Notes: generated from the sequence alone by a model not told the origin. A stretch of 64,000 nt of DNA from Catenulispora pinisilvae (GCF_015356865.1 NZ_JAAFZA010000025.1:1-64000), one strand, 5' to 3'. Counted from the first letter of the stretch, positions 35,557 through 44,421 are shown. Made by a program: numbers and translations.

Positions 35557-36503
35557 CACTGGCGGGCGCGAAGGCTTCGGCGCTCGCGCCCGCCCCGGCC
35601 GGACGCGCGGCACGGGTGTCCCGTAAGCGGCGGCGCAGCGAGGCCCCATGGGCGGCCTTCTTCTTGGCGCCCACCGCCCTGGGGCTCGCGGTGTTCTACC
35701 TGTGGCCGGTCGTGCAGACCTTCTACTACAGCTTCACCACGTGGGGGCCGTTCGGCGGCCACACTTTCAGCGGCTTGTCCAACTACCGCCAACTCGCCCA
35801 CGACCCGGAGCTGCGTTCGGCGTTCGTCAACACCGCGTGGTACTGCCTGCTGGGACTGGCCGGCGTTCCGGTCGCGCTGGTGCTCGCCGCGGTACTGGCC
35901 CGCCCGGGCCGGCGCGGAGTCGGTTTCTATCGCGCGGTGCTGTTCCTGCCGGTGGTGACGATGCCGGTCGCGGTCGCCGTGGTCTGGCGCTGGTTGTACG
36001 CCGGCGACTTCGGTTTGATCAACACCCTGCTGGCCAAGGTCGGGATCCACGGCCCGTACTGGATCAGTGACCCGCACACCGCGCTGATCGCGGTCGCCGC
36101 GGTCGGCATGTGGTCGTCGGTCGGCTACACCATGGTGATTCTCATGGCCGGGTTGCAGTCCATCCCGCGCCAGTACTACGAGGCCGCGCAGATCGACGGA
36201 GCCGGTCCGGTCCGGCAGTTCTTCGCCCTCACCCTGCCGCTGTTGAGCCCCAGCCTGTTCTTCGTGACGGTGCTGTCGGTCATCGGGACTTTGCAGACGT
36301 TCGACCTGGTCTACGTCCTGATCGGCCAGACCAATCCGGCGCTGCCCCAGACCCAGAGCGTGGTCTACCTCTTCTACCAGGAAGCTTTCGTGAACAACAA
36401 CCGCGGCTACGCGGCCGCCATCGCCTTCCTGCTGCTCGCGGTCACCGTCGCACTCACGGGTCTACAGTTCCGCCTCCAGAAGCGGTGGGTGCACTATGCG
36501 TAG
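35553..36503 (+). CDS. Sugar ABC permease (MalF/UgpA type), cassette B
   Basis: The 316-residue permease starts at GTG 35553 inside the binder's stop (GTGA overlap) with AGGAGG ahead. A basic N terminus precedes AFFLAPTALGLAVFYLW. The EAA loop is PRQYYEAAQIDGAGPVRQFF, and the tail is FRLQKRWVHYA. It is a paralogue of the product of 27123-28097 and overlaps the next gene by eight bases exactly as in cassette A. Confidence 0.92.
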   Translation: MTLAGAKASALAPAPAGRAARVSRKRRRSEAPWAAFFLAPTALGLAVFYLWPVVQTFYYSFTTWGPFGGHTFSGLSNYRQLAHDPELRSAFVNTAWYCLLGLAGVPVALVLAAVLARPGRRGVGFYRAVLFLPVVTMPVAVAVVWRWLYAGDFGLINTLLAKVGIHGPYWISDPHTALIAVAAVGMWSSVGYTMVILMAGLQSIPRQYYEAAQIDGAGPVRQFFALTLPLLSPSLFFVTVLSVIGTLQTFDLVYVLIGQTNPALPQTQSVVYLFYQEAFVNNNRGYAAAIAFLLLAVTVALTGLQFRLQKRWVHYA

Positions 36504-37317
36504 GCGCTGGGGATCCGTCGGCGCGCACACGTTCTTGATCGCGGCGTCGATCGCCATGGCCGGTCCCTTTCTCTGGGAACTGCTGACCTCCTTCAAGTCC
36601 TTGACCGAATCCACCCGGATCCCGCCGACCTGGCTGCCGCACCAGTGGCACGCAGCCAACTACCACTCCGTGTTCGGCACGGTCCCGTTCACCGACATGG
36701 CCGTCAACAGTGTGATCAACACGTTGGCCCGCACTGCCGCGCAGTTGCTGTTCTGCTCCATGGCCGCGTTCGCCTTCGCCCGGCTGCGCTTCCCCGGCCG
36801 TGGCGCGCTGTTCGCGGTGTTCCTGTCGATCCTGCTGGTACCGAGCCAGCTGCTGATCATCCCGCAGTACCAGATCATGCAGAACCTGCACCTGCTCAAC
36901 ACTCGCACGGCCCTGTTCCTGCCAGGCATGTTCAGTGCGTTCGGCACATTCCTGCTGCGGCAGTTCTTCCTGGCGCTGCCGACCGAGTTGGAGGAGGCGG
37001 CCCGGCTGGACGGCGCCGGCCCGCTGCGGATCTATTGGAGCGTGATGCTGCCGCTGGCCAGGCCCGGCCTGATCGCACTGGGCATCCTGACCACGATCTG
37101 GTCCTGGAACGACCTGCTGTGGCCGCTGGTGGTCAACACCGACCCGCACAAAATGCCGCTCTCGGCGGGCCTGGCCTCGCTCCAGGGCCAGTTCATGACC
37201 GACTACCCGGTCCTGATGGCCGGGTCCCTCATGGCGACGGTCCCCGTGATCGCCGCATTTGTGATCTTGCAGCGGCGGGTCATCGAAGGCATCGCCCTCA
37301 CCGGAACGAAGGGATGA
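36496..37317 (+). CDS. Sugar ABC permease (MalG/UgpE type), cassette B
   Basis: The 273-residue permease has the first helix HTFLIAASIAMAGPFLWELL with the TSFKS block following, the EAA loop LEEAARLDGAGPLRIYW and the tail VIEGIALTGTKG. It is a paralogue of the product of 28090-28944 and is coupled to the upstream permease by an eight-base overlap. Confidence 0.92.
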   Translation: MRRRWGSVGAHTFLIAASIAMAGPFLWELLTSFKSLTESTRIPPTWLPHQWHAANYHSVFGTVPFTDMAVNSVINTLARTAAQLLFCSMAAFAFARLRFPGRGALFAVFLSILLVPSQLLIIPQYQIMQNLHLLNTRTALFLPGMFSAFGTFLLRQFFLALPTELEEAARLDGAGPLRIYWSVMLPLARPGLIALGILTTIWSWNDLLWPLVVNTDPHKMPLSAGLASLQGQFMTDYPVLMAGSLMATVPVIAAFVILQRRVIEGIALTGTKG

Positions 37318-37320
37318 GGC

Positions 37321-38544
37321 GTGCCTGAGCTGCGTATCGGTGTCGTCGGAGTCGGACAGCGCGCCAAGATGGCCACCCACGCCCATCAGCCGGGCGTGGC
37401 CAGGGTGGTGTCCTGCGCGGACCCGCGCCCGCGCGGCCGCGCCGAGGCACGGCAGCTGTTCGGTGCGGATGTCACGGTCCACGAGGACTACCGCGACATG
37501 CTCGCCGACCAGCTCGACGCGGTGTTCGTCCTGACCCCCGACCACCTGCACGCCGACCCGGCCCGGCACTTCCTGGCCGCCGGGGTCGCGGTGTTCGTCG
37601 ACAAGCCGATGGCGATCAGCCTCGCAGACTGCGATGACGTCCTGGCCACCGCCGCCCGGACCGGCACCCGGCTGTATATCGGCCACAACCTGCGCCATCT
37701 GCCGATGCTGCGCTTGATGCGAGAGCTGATCGAGGACGGCGCCGTCGGCGAGGTCCGCTCGGTGTGGTGCCGGCACTTCGTCGGCCACGGCGGCGACTAC
37801 TACTTCAAGGACTGGCATGCCGAACAGTCCAAGACCACCGGCCTGCTGCTGCAAAAGGGCTCGCATGACCTGGACGCGATCCACTGGCTGGCCGGCGGCT
37901 ACTCCCGGCGCGTGGTCGCGCTCGGCGGACTGACGGTCTACGGGGACAACCCGCACCGCCGCCATCCCGGCCCGCAGACCGACGGGGCCTGGGCCGACGC
38001 GGTGGTGTCGGACTGGTTCGATCCCGGCGTCTGGCCGCCGTCCCGGCTGCGCGATCTCAACCCGGTCATCGATGTCGAAGACCTCTCGATGATGCTCAGC
38101 CAGTTGGACAACGGAGTGTTCACCAGCTATCAGCAGTGCCACTACACCCCGGACTACTGGCGCAACTACACCGTCATCGGCGACGCCGGGCGCCTGGAGA
38201 ATTTCGGCGACGGCATCGACGGCGACCCGGCGCACATCAAGGTCTGGAACAGCCGGCGCTCGGGATTCCGGGCCGAGGCCGACCTCACCGTCCCGGTCCC
38301 CGCCGACGACGGCCTGCACGGCGGCGCCGACGCGGCGCTGGTCGCGGAGTTCCTACGCTTCGCAGCCGAAGGCGGAGCGACCCAGACCTCTCCCATCGCC
38401 GCCCGCGAGGCCGTCGCCGCGGCGGTCGCGGCCACCACCTCGCTGCGGGCCGGCGGCACGCCGATCACGGTGCCGCCGGTCCCGCCGGAGATCGCAGACC
38501 ACTTCGACCGCCTCACCCAACCCGGCCAGCCCGTCCGGGGCTGA
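37321..38544 (+). CDS. Gfo/Idh/MocA-family oxidoreductase, cassette B
   Basis: The 407-residue NAD(P)-dependent oxidoreductase starts at GTG 37321, three bases after the permease stop. It has a Rossmann domain (LRIGVVGVGQRAKMATHA), DKPMAI in place of the usual EKP, and catalytic block KGSHDLDAIHWLAGGY. It is paralogous to the cassette A enzyme, including the shared ISxQQCHYTPDYWRNYTVIG-type segment. The Glu-to-Asp change in the cofactor motif is conservative. It likely acts on the sugar imported by cassette B. Confidence 0.9.
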   Translation: MPELRIGVVGVGQRAKMATHAHQPGVARVVSCADPRPRGRAEARQLFGADVTVHEDYRDMLADQLDAVFVLTPDHLHADPARHFLAAGVAVFVDKPMAISLADCDDVLATAARTGTRLYIGHNLRHLPMLRLMRELIEDGAVGEVRSVWCRHFVGHGGDYYFKDWHAEQSKTTGLLLQKGSHDLDAIHWLAGGYSRRVVALGGLTVYGDNPHRRHPGPQTDGAWADAVVSDWFDPGVWPPSRLRDLNPVIDVEDLSMMLSQLDNGVFTSYQQCHYTPDYWRNYTVIGDAGRLENFGDGIDGDPAHIKVWNSRRSGFRAEADLTVPVPADDGLHGGADAALVAEFLRFAAEGGATQTSPIAAREAVAAAVAATTSLRAGGTPITVPPVPPEIADHFDRLTQPGQPVRG

Positions 38545-38674
38545 CCGGCCCCGGTCGCCGGGCCGTTCCGCTGACGCGGGGCCCGGCCGCACCACCGGCA
38601 CGGCACCACCGATACGGCACCACCGCCGGGCTCGCCCGAACCCGGCGTTCGCCTTCCGAAAGCGGAGGAACGCA
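38545..38674. other. Gap with cggcaccaccg repeats
   Basis: 130 bp between the oxidoreductase and the Spherulin-4-type gene. It holds three spaced copies of a cggcaccaccg-like motif (38595-38630) and a ribosome site gcggagg shortly before 38675. No promoter is evident. Confidence 0.45.
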
Positions 38675-39997
38675 ATGCGCCGAATCCCCTGGCGTCCACG
38701 CGCACGGATCATGGCCGTGGTCATCACGCTGTTCGTGGCGGCCCTCGGCCTATCCAATGCGGCAGCGGCCAACACGGCGACCGCCAACACGGCGACCGCC
38801 AACACGGCGACCGTCCAGCACATCGCGGTGCCCGCCTACTTCAACCCCAACGGCAGTCCGGGCAGCGCCTTCTGGACCCAGCTCAACCAGAGCACCCCGG
38901 CGGTCGGCATCGCCGTCGCCAACCCCGACTCCGGCCCCGGATCGGCGTTCGACCAGGGCTACGCCAACGCCGTCCAGGCCGCCACGAACTCCGGCGTCCA
39001 GGTGATCGGCTACGTCGACACCGGCTACTTCGGCACGACCGGTCGCACCACCCGCGACGGCCAGACCACCACGGCGGCCTGGACCGCGCAGGCCCAGGCC
39101 GACGTCGACAACTGGTACAGCTGGTACGGCGGCTACGGCCTGGCCGGCATCTTCTTCGACGACGGCCTCGCCGACTGCGGTACCGACAACGCCCATGTCA
39201 GCCTCTACGAGGCGATCAACACCTTCACCAAGCAGAACCACTCCGGCGCGCTCACCGTCGACAACCCCGGCGTCGCCGCCGACCAGTGCTACGCCGACGC
39301 CGCCGATGTCCTGGTGATGTTCGAGGGGACCTACGCCGACTACACCACCTGGACCGCGCCGGCATGGGAGCTGAGCTCCACCGACCCCGACAAGTTCTGG
39401 CACCTGATCTACAACACGCCGACCCAGGCGAACATGGAGAACGCGGTCAGCCTGTCCAAGCAGCGCAACGCCGGCTACCTCTACGTCACTGACGACAACC
39501 TGCCCAACCCCTGGGACACCTTGCCGACCGGCACCTACTGGAGCGACGAGCTGAGCCAGAGCGCTGCCGATGGCGGCGGAGGTGGCGGCGGCGGAAGCTG
39601 CACGCCGATCGCCGGCTCGGGCGACATCACGAGCTACTCAGCCTGCATGACCGCCACCACGGAGACGTTCACCGCCACCTTCAACGTCGCGGCCAGCTTC
39701 CACCACGTGTTCATCGACACCGACAACAACCAGTCGACCGGCTTCCAGTTGCCCGCCCCGTCCACCAGCGCGCTGGGCGCCGACTACATGATCGAGAACA
39801 ACACCCTGTACCGAAGCCTGTCCAGCGGGTGGAGCTGGACACCCGTTGCCGGCGTGAGCCCGAACATGACCCAGAACGGCAACACCTACACCTGGACCGT
39901 TCCGCTCAGTGCTCTGAACAACCCGGCTACGACGCAGCAGGCCGAGTTCAACGGCAACACCTTCTACACCGACCCGGTCACTTTCGCCCAAAGCTGA
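38675..39997 (+). CDS. Secreted Spherulin-4-type (GH135-like) glycosidase
   Basis: The 440-residue secreted protein has a signal peptide (MAVVITLFVAALGLSNAAAA), then three perfect NTATA-type pentapeptide repeats from a 15-bp DNA repeat (38768-38812). The Spherulin-4 domain (~48-295) reads HIAVPAYFNPNG, VQVIGYVDTGYFG, GLAGIFFDDGLADCG and ALTVDNPG. The Asp residues in IFFDDG are likely catalytic. A poly-Gly linker (DGGGGGGGGS) joins a C-terminal beta domain with two Cys. The characterised fungal member (Sph3, GH135) cleaves alpha-1,4-galactosaminan, so a galactosamine-containing polymer is a reasonable guess here. It lies just downstream of cassette B. A terminator follows. Confidence 0.85.
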   Translation: MRRIPWRPRARIMAVVITLFVAALGLSNAAAANTATANTATANTATVQHIAVPAYFNPNGSPGSAFWTQLNQSTPAVGIAVANPDSGPGSAFDQGYANAVQAATNSGVQVIGYVDTGYFGTTGRTTRDGQTTTAAWTAQAQADVDNWYSWYGGYGLAGIFFDDGLADCGTDNAHVSLYEAINTFTKQNHSGALTVDNPGVAADQCYADAADVLVMFEGTYADYTTWTAPAWELSSTDPDKFWHLIYNTPTQANMENAVSLSKQRNAGYLYVTDDNLPNPWDTLPTGTYWSDELSQSAADGGGGGGGGSCTPIAGSGDITSYSACMTATTETFTATFNVAASFHHVFIDTDNNQSTGFQLPAPSTSALGADYMIENNTLYRSLSSGWSWTPVAGVSPNMTQNGNTYTWTVPLSALNNPATTQQAEFNGNTFYTDPVTFAQS

Positions 39998-40013
39998 GCG
40001 GATCCGGGAGGTA

Positions 40014-40050
40014 GAAGCATGGTGGGCCCTGTCGGGACCCACCATGCTTC
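40014..40050. terminator. Hairpin terminator after Spherulin-4-type gene
   Basis: gaagcatggtggg (40014-40026) pairs perfectly with cccaccatgcttc (40038-40050); the loop adds ccc/ggg pairing. It lies between convergent genes and would work both ways. Confidence 0.85.
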
Positions 40051-40142
40051 GCACTGCCCGCAGCTTGCTCACCGCAGTCTCGCCTTCGCCGTCGCGGCCG
40101 TCGCGGCGGTGGCGTCGGTGGCATCGATCGGGTCGGCTGCCA

Positions 40143-40532
40143 TCAGAACATCCCGTTGTCGTTCGCGGAGGTCTTCGGCACCTCCTGGATGACGTCCCAG
40201 TGCTCGACGACCTTGCCGTCCTCGTCGAGGCGGAAGAAGTCGGCCAGGGCGCGCCCGGGGTTGTCCGTGCCGGGTTCCAGGTCGAGGTGGGAGTGGGTGG
40301 CGACCAGGTCGCCCTCGGCGATCACGCGCTTGATGTTCAGCCGCAGGTTCGGGTACTCGCCTCGCAGCCAGGTCACGAAGCCGATGAAGGCCTCTGGGCC
40401 GTCCTGGGCGTCGGGGTTGTGCTGCACGTATTGGGGCCCGAAGTGATCGGCGATCGCCTTCTGCGGGTTCCCGCCGAACGCTGTCTGGTAGTAGTCGACG
40501 ACGACCTGCTTGTTGCGTTCGAGATCCGGCAT
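40143..40532 (-). CDS. SnoaL/NTF2-like protein (ester cyclase-like)
   Basis: The 129-residue protein has an NTF2-like fold: YYQTAFGGNPQKAIADHFG, YVQHNPDAQDGPEAF and the C-terminal strand block VVEHWDVIQEVP. The pattern HWD with YVQHNP is typical of SnoaL-like polyketide cyclase relatives and of detoxifying NTF2 enzymes. The reaction is unknown. ATG at 40532 follows GGAG with six bases. It is divergent from a TetR gene with a 20-bp inverted repeat between them, so it is probably the TetR target. Confidence 0.88.
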   Translation of the reverse strand: MPDLERNKQVVVDYYQTAFGGNPQKAIADHFGPQYVQHNPDAQDGPEAFIGFVTWLRGEYPNLRLNIKRVIAEGDLVATHSHLDLEPGTDNPGRALADFFRLDEDGKVVEHWDVIQEVPKTSANDNGMF

Positions 40533-40566
40533 GGAGCGCTCCGATCCGGTGCGAATGACCCACAAA

Positions 40567-40586
40567 AAGTGGTGTCACTACAACTT
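40567..40586. promoter_or_regulatory. Candidate TetR operator
   Basis: AAGTGGTGTCACTACAACTT is an inverted repeat with 7-bp arms (one mismatch, AAGTGGT/ACAACTT) around six bases. It lies between the divergent SnoaL-like and TetR genes. Confidence 0.65.
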
Positions 40587-40630
40587 TAGGCCATCATCAT
40601 GATCGTGCAAGGTGACTATCCTGAGGGGCC

Positions 40631-41332
40631 ATGAGCTCCCACACGGTGGACTGGAGTGCGCTGCGGGTACCGGGCACCGAGGCTCCTGCGGCTGTCGGGC
40701 GCAGGGAGCGCCGCAAGCTGGCGACCCGCCAGCTGCTGGTCGACACCGCTGTCGAGATGTTCCTGGAGCGCGGTTTCGACACCGTGACCGTGGTGGAGAT
40801 CGCCCGGGTGTGCGGGGTGTCGCCGACCACCGTGTTCAACCACTTCCCGACCAAGGAGTCCCTGGTCCTGGACCTTCCGCCCGGGCTGTTGGCCGCGCTG
40901 CGGGCCGCGCTGGCCGATCCGGGCACGCCGCCGGTCCAGGCCATGCTGCACGTCCTGGCCGGCGAACTGGACAACCTGATCACCTGGCTCGAAGCCCAGG
41001 ACGACCAGGTGTGGGCCGCCGCGGCGGTGCAGCGCTTCGAGGCCATGGTCCGCGACACCCCGGCGCTACGGGCACACCACCGGAACATGCTCGCCCGGAT
41101 GACCGACGCGACCCGCGACGTGCTCGCCCGCCGGGCCGGGCTGACGCCGGGCGACCCCGAGCCGCAGATCGCCGCGGTCGCACTGGTGGGCCTGTGGAGC
41201 GTCCAGGTTGACTCTTCCTGCAAACACCTGGACGGGCTGCGGAGCCCGGCCGAGGTACGCGACGCGGTCACCGCCGAGGTCCGCCGCGCGGCGCAGCTGC
41301 TCGCCACCGGCCTGGCGGCCTTCGCGACCTGA
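40631..41332 (+). CDS. TetR/AcrR-family regulator
   Basis: The 233-residue protein has a helix-turn-helix at about residues 40-72 (VVEIARVCGVSPTTVFNHFPTK) and a helical ligand domain with Trp/Asp/His residues (DNLITWLEAQDDQVWAAA). It is divergent from the SnoaL-like gene with an operator candidate at 40567-40586; autoregulation plus control of that neighbour is likely. The C terminus runs to one base before the stop of the convergent LysR gene. Confidence 0.9.
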   Translation: MSSHTVDWSALRVPGTEAPAAVGRRERRKLATRQLLVDTAVEMFLERGFDTVTVVEIARVCGVSPTTVFNHFPTKESLVLDLPPGLLAALRAALADPGTPPVQAMLHVLAGELDNLITWLEAQDDQVWAAAAVQRFEAMVRDTPALRAHHRNMLARMTDATRDVLARRAGLTPGDPEPQIAAVALVGLWSVQVDSSCKHLDGLRSPAEVRDAVTAEVRRAAQLLATGLAAFAT

Positions 41333-42274
41333 TCAGCTCGGTGCCGGTGCCGGTGCCGGTGCCTCTGGCGAGGACGCCGGAAGCGGCGGACCGGTCAGGG
41401 TGCGTCGAGCACACTTGCGGAAAGCCTCAACGAGCCGATTGCGGTCGCCAGCGCGGGACGCGAGCACGACGTGACTCGGTTCGATGTCGGGCAGCGGGAT
41501 GGTCGTGAGGTCCGGCCGGACGCCGCGGAACCCGGCGGCGACGATGGCGACGGCTTGTCCGGCGGCGATCAGTTCGAGCTTGTCCTCCAGGACTTCGATC
41601 GCCGGGCCGTCGGGCGCGTGGCTGCCGTCGGGGCGGGGATCGATGCGCCAGAAGGCGTTCCACGCCGGGTCGGGCAGTTTCGGGAGCGGCTCGTCAGCGA
41701 TATCGGACAGAGCGGCCGACTCCTTGCCGGCGAGCCGGTGGCTCAGCGGGACGAGCAGTTCGCGCGGCTCGTCGTACAGCACGGTGACATCCAACGCCTC
41801 GGTGGTCATCGGGAAGCGGGCCACCACCGCGTCCACCCGGCGTTCCAGCAGAGCCTCGCGCGGCTCGTTCCAATCCAGGTCCATGACGTGCACTTCGGCA
41901 TCCGGGTGCAGCCTGCGCAGTTCGCGCACCGCGGCCTCGACGTCGATGTGTCTGGTGTGGCCGATGGTGATGCGGCTCGGCGTGGCCGCCGCGCGTGCCG
42001 CCGCTTCGGCTTGAACGGCCGAGCGGAGAAGTGCCTTGGCCCGCGGGAGGAACACCTCGCCGGCCTCGGTCAGGCTGGTGCCGCGCGGGCTGCGGTCGAG
42101 CAGACGCGCGCCCAGGCGCTGCTCCAGGCCGCGGATCTGCTGGCTCAGGTACGGCTGGGAGACGTGCACCTCGGCTGCCGCCCGGCCGAAATGCCGGGCC
42201 TCGGCGACGGCGACGAACAGCCGCACGGCGCGCAGGCCCAGATCGTCGGCGGCGGCGAACGGTATCTCAGACAC
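41333..42274 (-). CDS. LysR-family regulator
   Basis: The 313-residue protein has a LysR helix-turn-helix near residues 15-70 (GRAAAEVHVSQPYLSQQIRGLEQRLGARL with the usual spacing) and a periplasmic-binding-type co-inducer domain from ~95 (SRITIGHTRHIDVEAAV). The C terminus is a Pro/Ala run from a gccggt repeat. GTG at 42274 gives a normal-length protein; the frame is open upstream but overlaps the next gene's promoter. It is divergent from the NmrA-like gene, the classic arrangement for LysR control of a neighbouring reductase. Confidence 0.9.
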   Translation of the reverse strand: MSEIPFAAADDLGLRAVRLFVAVAEARHFGRAAAEVHVSQPYLSQQIRGLEQRLGARLLDRSPRGTSLTEAGEVFLPRAKALLRSAVQAEAAARAAATPSRITIGHTRHIDVEAAVRELRRLHPDAEVHVMDLDWNEPREALLERRVDAVVARFPMTTEALDVTVLYDEPRELLVPLSHRLAGKESAALSDIADEPLPKLPDPAWNAFWRIDPRPDGSHAPDGPAIEVLEDKLELIAAGQAVAIVAAGFRGVRPDLTTIPLPDIEPSHVVLASRAGDRNRLVEAFRKCARRTLTGPPLPASSPEAPAPAPAPS

Positions 42275-42333
42275 CCTTCGACGGTAGCAGCTGCCCCGCC
42301 ACAAGATGACCTTGATCTGCTGCCATAGGCGAT

Positions 42334-42344
42334 ACGCATTGCGT
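42334..42344. promoter_or_regulatory. Palindrome in LysR / NmrA-like divergent promoter
   Basis: ACGCA-T-TGCGT is a perfect 11-bp palindrome in the gap between LysR (start 42274) and the reductase (start 42420). It is a possible LysR recognition element. Confidence 0.4.
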
Positions 42345-42419
42345 TCAGGAATACGACTTGGACGGGCGTGCACGTCGGCGCGCACTGTGGAGATCACAGC
42401 TACGAATCCAGGAGCGATC

Positions 42420-43313
42420 ATGATCGTCATCACCACCCCGACCGGCCAGATCGGCCGCCAGGTCTTGGCCGACGTCCTCGACGGCGCCGGTACTGAGCCG
42501 GTGCGCGTCATCGTGCGCGATCCGGCCCGGCTGCCCGAGCAGGTACGTCGGCGCGTCGAGGCCGTCGAAGGCTCCCACGGCGATGCCACGGTGCTCGACC
42601 GGGCGTTCAAGGACGCCGACGCGGTGTTCTGGCTGGTGCCGCCGGACGATGAGGCTGCCAGCATCGAGCAGGCCTACGCCGGTTTCGCCCGCCCCGCCGT
42701 GGCGGCGTTCGAACGCCACGGGGTGCGCCGCGTCGTCGGCGTCTCGGCCCTCGGCCGCGGCACCGACGTCGCCGACCGGGCCGGCCACGTCACCGCGACC
42801 CTGGCGATGGACGACCTGATCGCCGGCAGCGGCGTCGCCTACCGCGCCCTGACCATGCCCTCGTTCATGGACAACCTGCTGTGGCAGGCCGCCTCGATCA
42901 AGAACAGCGGCACGTTCTTCGAGCCGATCGACGCCGACCGCGAACTCCCGTCGGTCGCAACCCGCGACATCGCCGCGGCCGCGGCCCGACTGCTCCTGGA
43001 CCAGACCTGGAACGGCGTGGCCGAGCAACCGGTGCTCGGCCCCGAGGACCTGTCCTATAACGACATGGCCCGGATCATCTCCGAGGTGCTGGAAACCCCG
43101 GTGCGCTACCAGCTGATCCCGTTGGAGACGTTCACCGCGAACCTCACCGGGCGCGGCATGAGCCAGGCGGTCGCCCAGGCCATGACGGACATGATGGCCG
43201 CCAAGAACGCGGGGCTCGACAACGCCGCCATCCGCACACCGCTGACCAGCACCCCCACCAGTTTCCGCCAGTGGTGCCAGGACACCCTCAAGCCGGCTGT
43301 TCAGGCTCAGTAG
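42420..43313 (+). CDS. NmrA-like NAD(P)-binding reductase (atypical SDR)
   Basis: The 297-residue cytoplasmic protein has N-terminal glycine-rich TTPTGQIGRQVL (cofactor site), VFWLVPP and VVGVSALGRG blocks, and no YxxxK catalytic pair, as in NmrA/QorB-type redox-sensing or quinone-reducing SDRs. Its relatives bind NAD(P)H and act as redox sensors or quinone reductases. ATG at 42420 follows AGGAGC. It is divergent from LysR, which probably activates it in response to an electrophile or quinone (inference). Confidence 0.88.
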   Translation: MIVITTPTGQIGRQVLADVLDGAGTEPVRVIVRDPARLPEQVRRRVEAVEGSHGDATVLDRAFKDADAVFWLVPPDDEAASIEQAYAGFARPAVAAFERHGVRRVVGVSALGRGTDVADRAGHVTATLAMDDLIAGSGVAYRALTMPSFMDNLLWQAASIKNSGTFFEPIDADRELPSVATRDIAAAAARLLLDQTWNGVAEQPVLGPEDLSYNDMARIISEVLETPVRYQLIPLETFTANLTGRGMSQAVAQAMTDMMAAKNAGLDNAAIRTPLTSTPTSFRQWCQDTLKPAVQAQ

Positions 43314-43332
43314 GAGGATCCTGCACACGCCC

Positions 43333-44421
43333 CTAGCGCAGCAGCGCCTCGATCAAGTCGGTCCCCAGTCGGGCGCTGCGGGCGATGTCCACTTCGTAGA
43401 GGACGTATCGTCCCTGCCGCCTGGTGGTGACGATGCCCGCGTTCTTCAACACGGCGAGATGCCGCGAGACCTCCGGGGCGCTCACCATCCAGGTCTCGGC
43501 GAGTTGTGCCGTGGTCTGCGGGGTGCGCAGGATGCTGCGGATCAGCCGGAGCCGGAGGGGGTGGTCCAGGGCGTGGAGCCGGTCCTGGATCCCGGTGACG
43601 GACACGGTCGCCTCGTCCAGGCCGGCCAGGATCGGGTAGTTGAGCACCGGTCGGCAGCCGGCGGTGTGGACGACGAGCAGGTGCGGGTGCGAGAACGCGC
43701 TGGGTAGGAACGTCAGTCCGCGTCCGCTGGCCGAGGCGGCGCGGTCCTGGAGCTTGTCGACGACGATGCGGTCGCCGGAAGCCGTCAGCGTCAGGGCCGG
43801 CGACACCGCGGCGAGCATCGCCTCCAGTCCGTGCCGGGCCAGCAGGTCGCGCTTGTGGCGGGCGTCCGCCGCGAGCCGGGCGACGACACGGGCCCAGGCG
43901 TCCGCGAAGAATCCGGTGTCGCAGTCCTCGAGCAGGCGGCGCACCCAGCTTCGGGCGGCGGCGGGGCGGGTGAGGATGTGGTCGACGAAGTCCAGCGCGC
44001 GTGGACCCCGCGCGGCGGCCCGGTCGCGGGCGACCTTGCGGGCGGTGTCGTCGACCAGCGGTGAGTCGAGGTCGTCGCGCACCGGGACGACACCGCAGCT
44101 GCTGGTCATCAGGGCATTGCGAACCCAGGTCTCGTCGTCGAGCGCGTCGAGGATGTCGAGTTCGGCGGCGAGCGTCGCCCGCGGCTCGGCGGGCAGCAGC
44201 ATGTCCGAACGCGAGGTGCGCCACAGGTAGTCCGCGACGACGATGCGGTCCATGAGGTCCGGCGCGATCCCGGCGGTGGCGGCGGTGACCCAGCCGTTCT
44301 GCGGCTGGTGGTGCGCGGGCTCCACGAGCAGGTGCAGGGCGGAACCGAGTTCGGCCAGCGGGGACGGTGCGAACAGGTACTGGTCCGCGGACACGCTGGT
44401 CACGTCGATGCTCACCCTCAT
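43333..44421 (-). CDS. ArsR-type regulator with N-terminal DUF5937-like domain
   Basis: The 362-residue protein has an unusually large N-terminal ligand domain (~1-270) and a C-terminal winged helix (~275-345) with LRLIRSILRTPQTTAQLAET and APEVSRHLAVLKNAGIV. This domain order matches actinobacterial DUF5937/HTH_20 proteins. I chose ATG at 44421 because a perfect inverted repeat (44459-44481), a probable operator, lies within the longer reading frame; starting at 44484 would place the operator inside the gene. Divergent from an MFS transporter, the likely target. Confidence 0.82.
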   Translation of the reverse strand: MRVSIDVTSVSADQYLFAPSPLAELGSALHLLVEPAHHQPQNGWVTAATAGIAPDLMDRIVVADYLWRTSRSDMLLPAEPRATLAAELDILDALDDETWVRNALMTSSCGVVPVRDDLDSPLVDDTARKVARDRAAARGPRALDFVDHILTRPAAARSWVRRLLEDCDTGFFADAWARVVARLAADARHKRDLLARHGLEAMLAAVSPALTLTASGDRIVVDKLQDRAASASGRGLTFLPSAFSHPHLLVVHTAGCRPVLNYPILAGLDEATVSVTGIQDRLHALDHPLRLRLIRSILRTPQTTAQLAETWMVSAPEVSRHLAVLKNAGIVTTRRQGRYVLYEVDIARSARLGTDLIEALLR

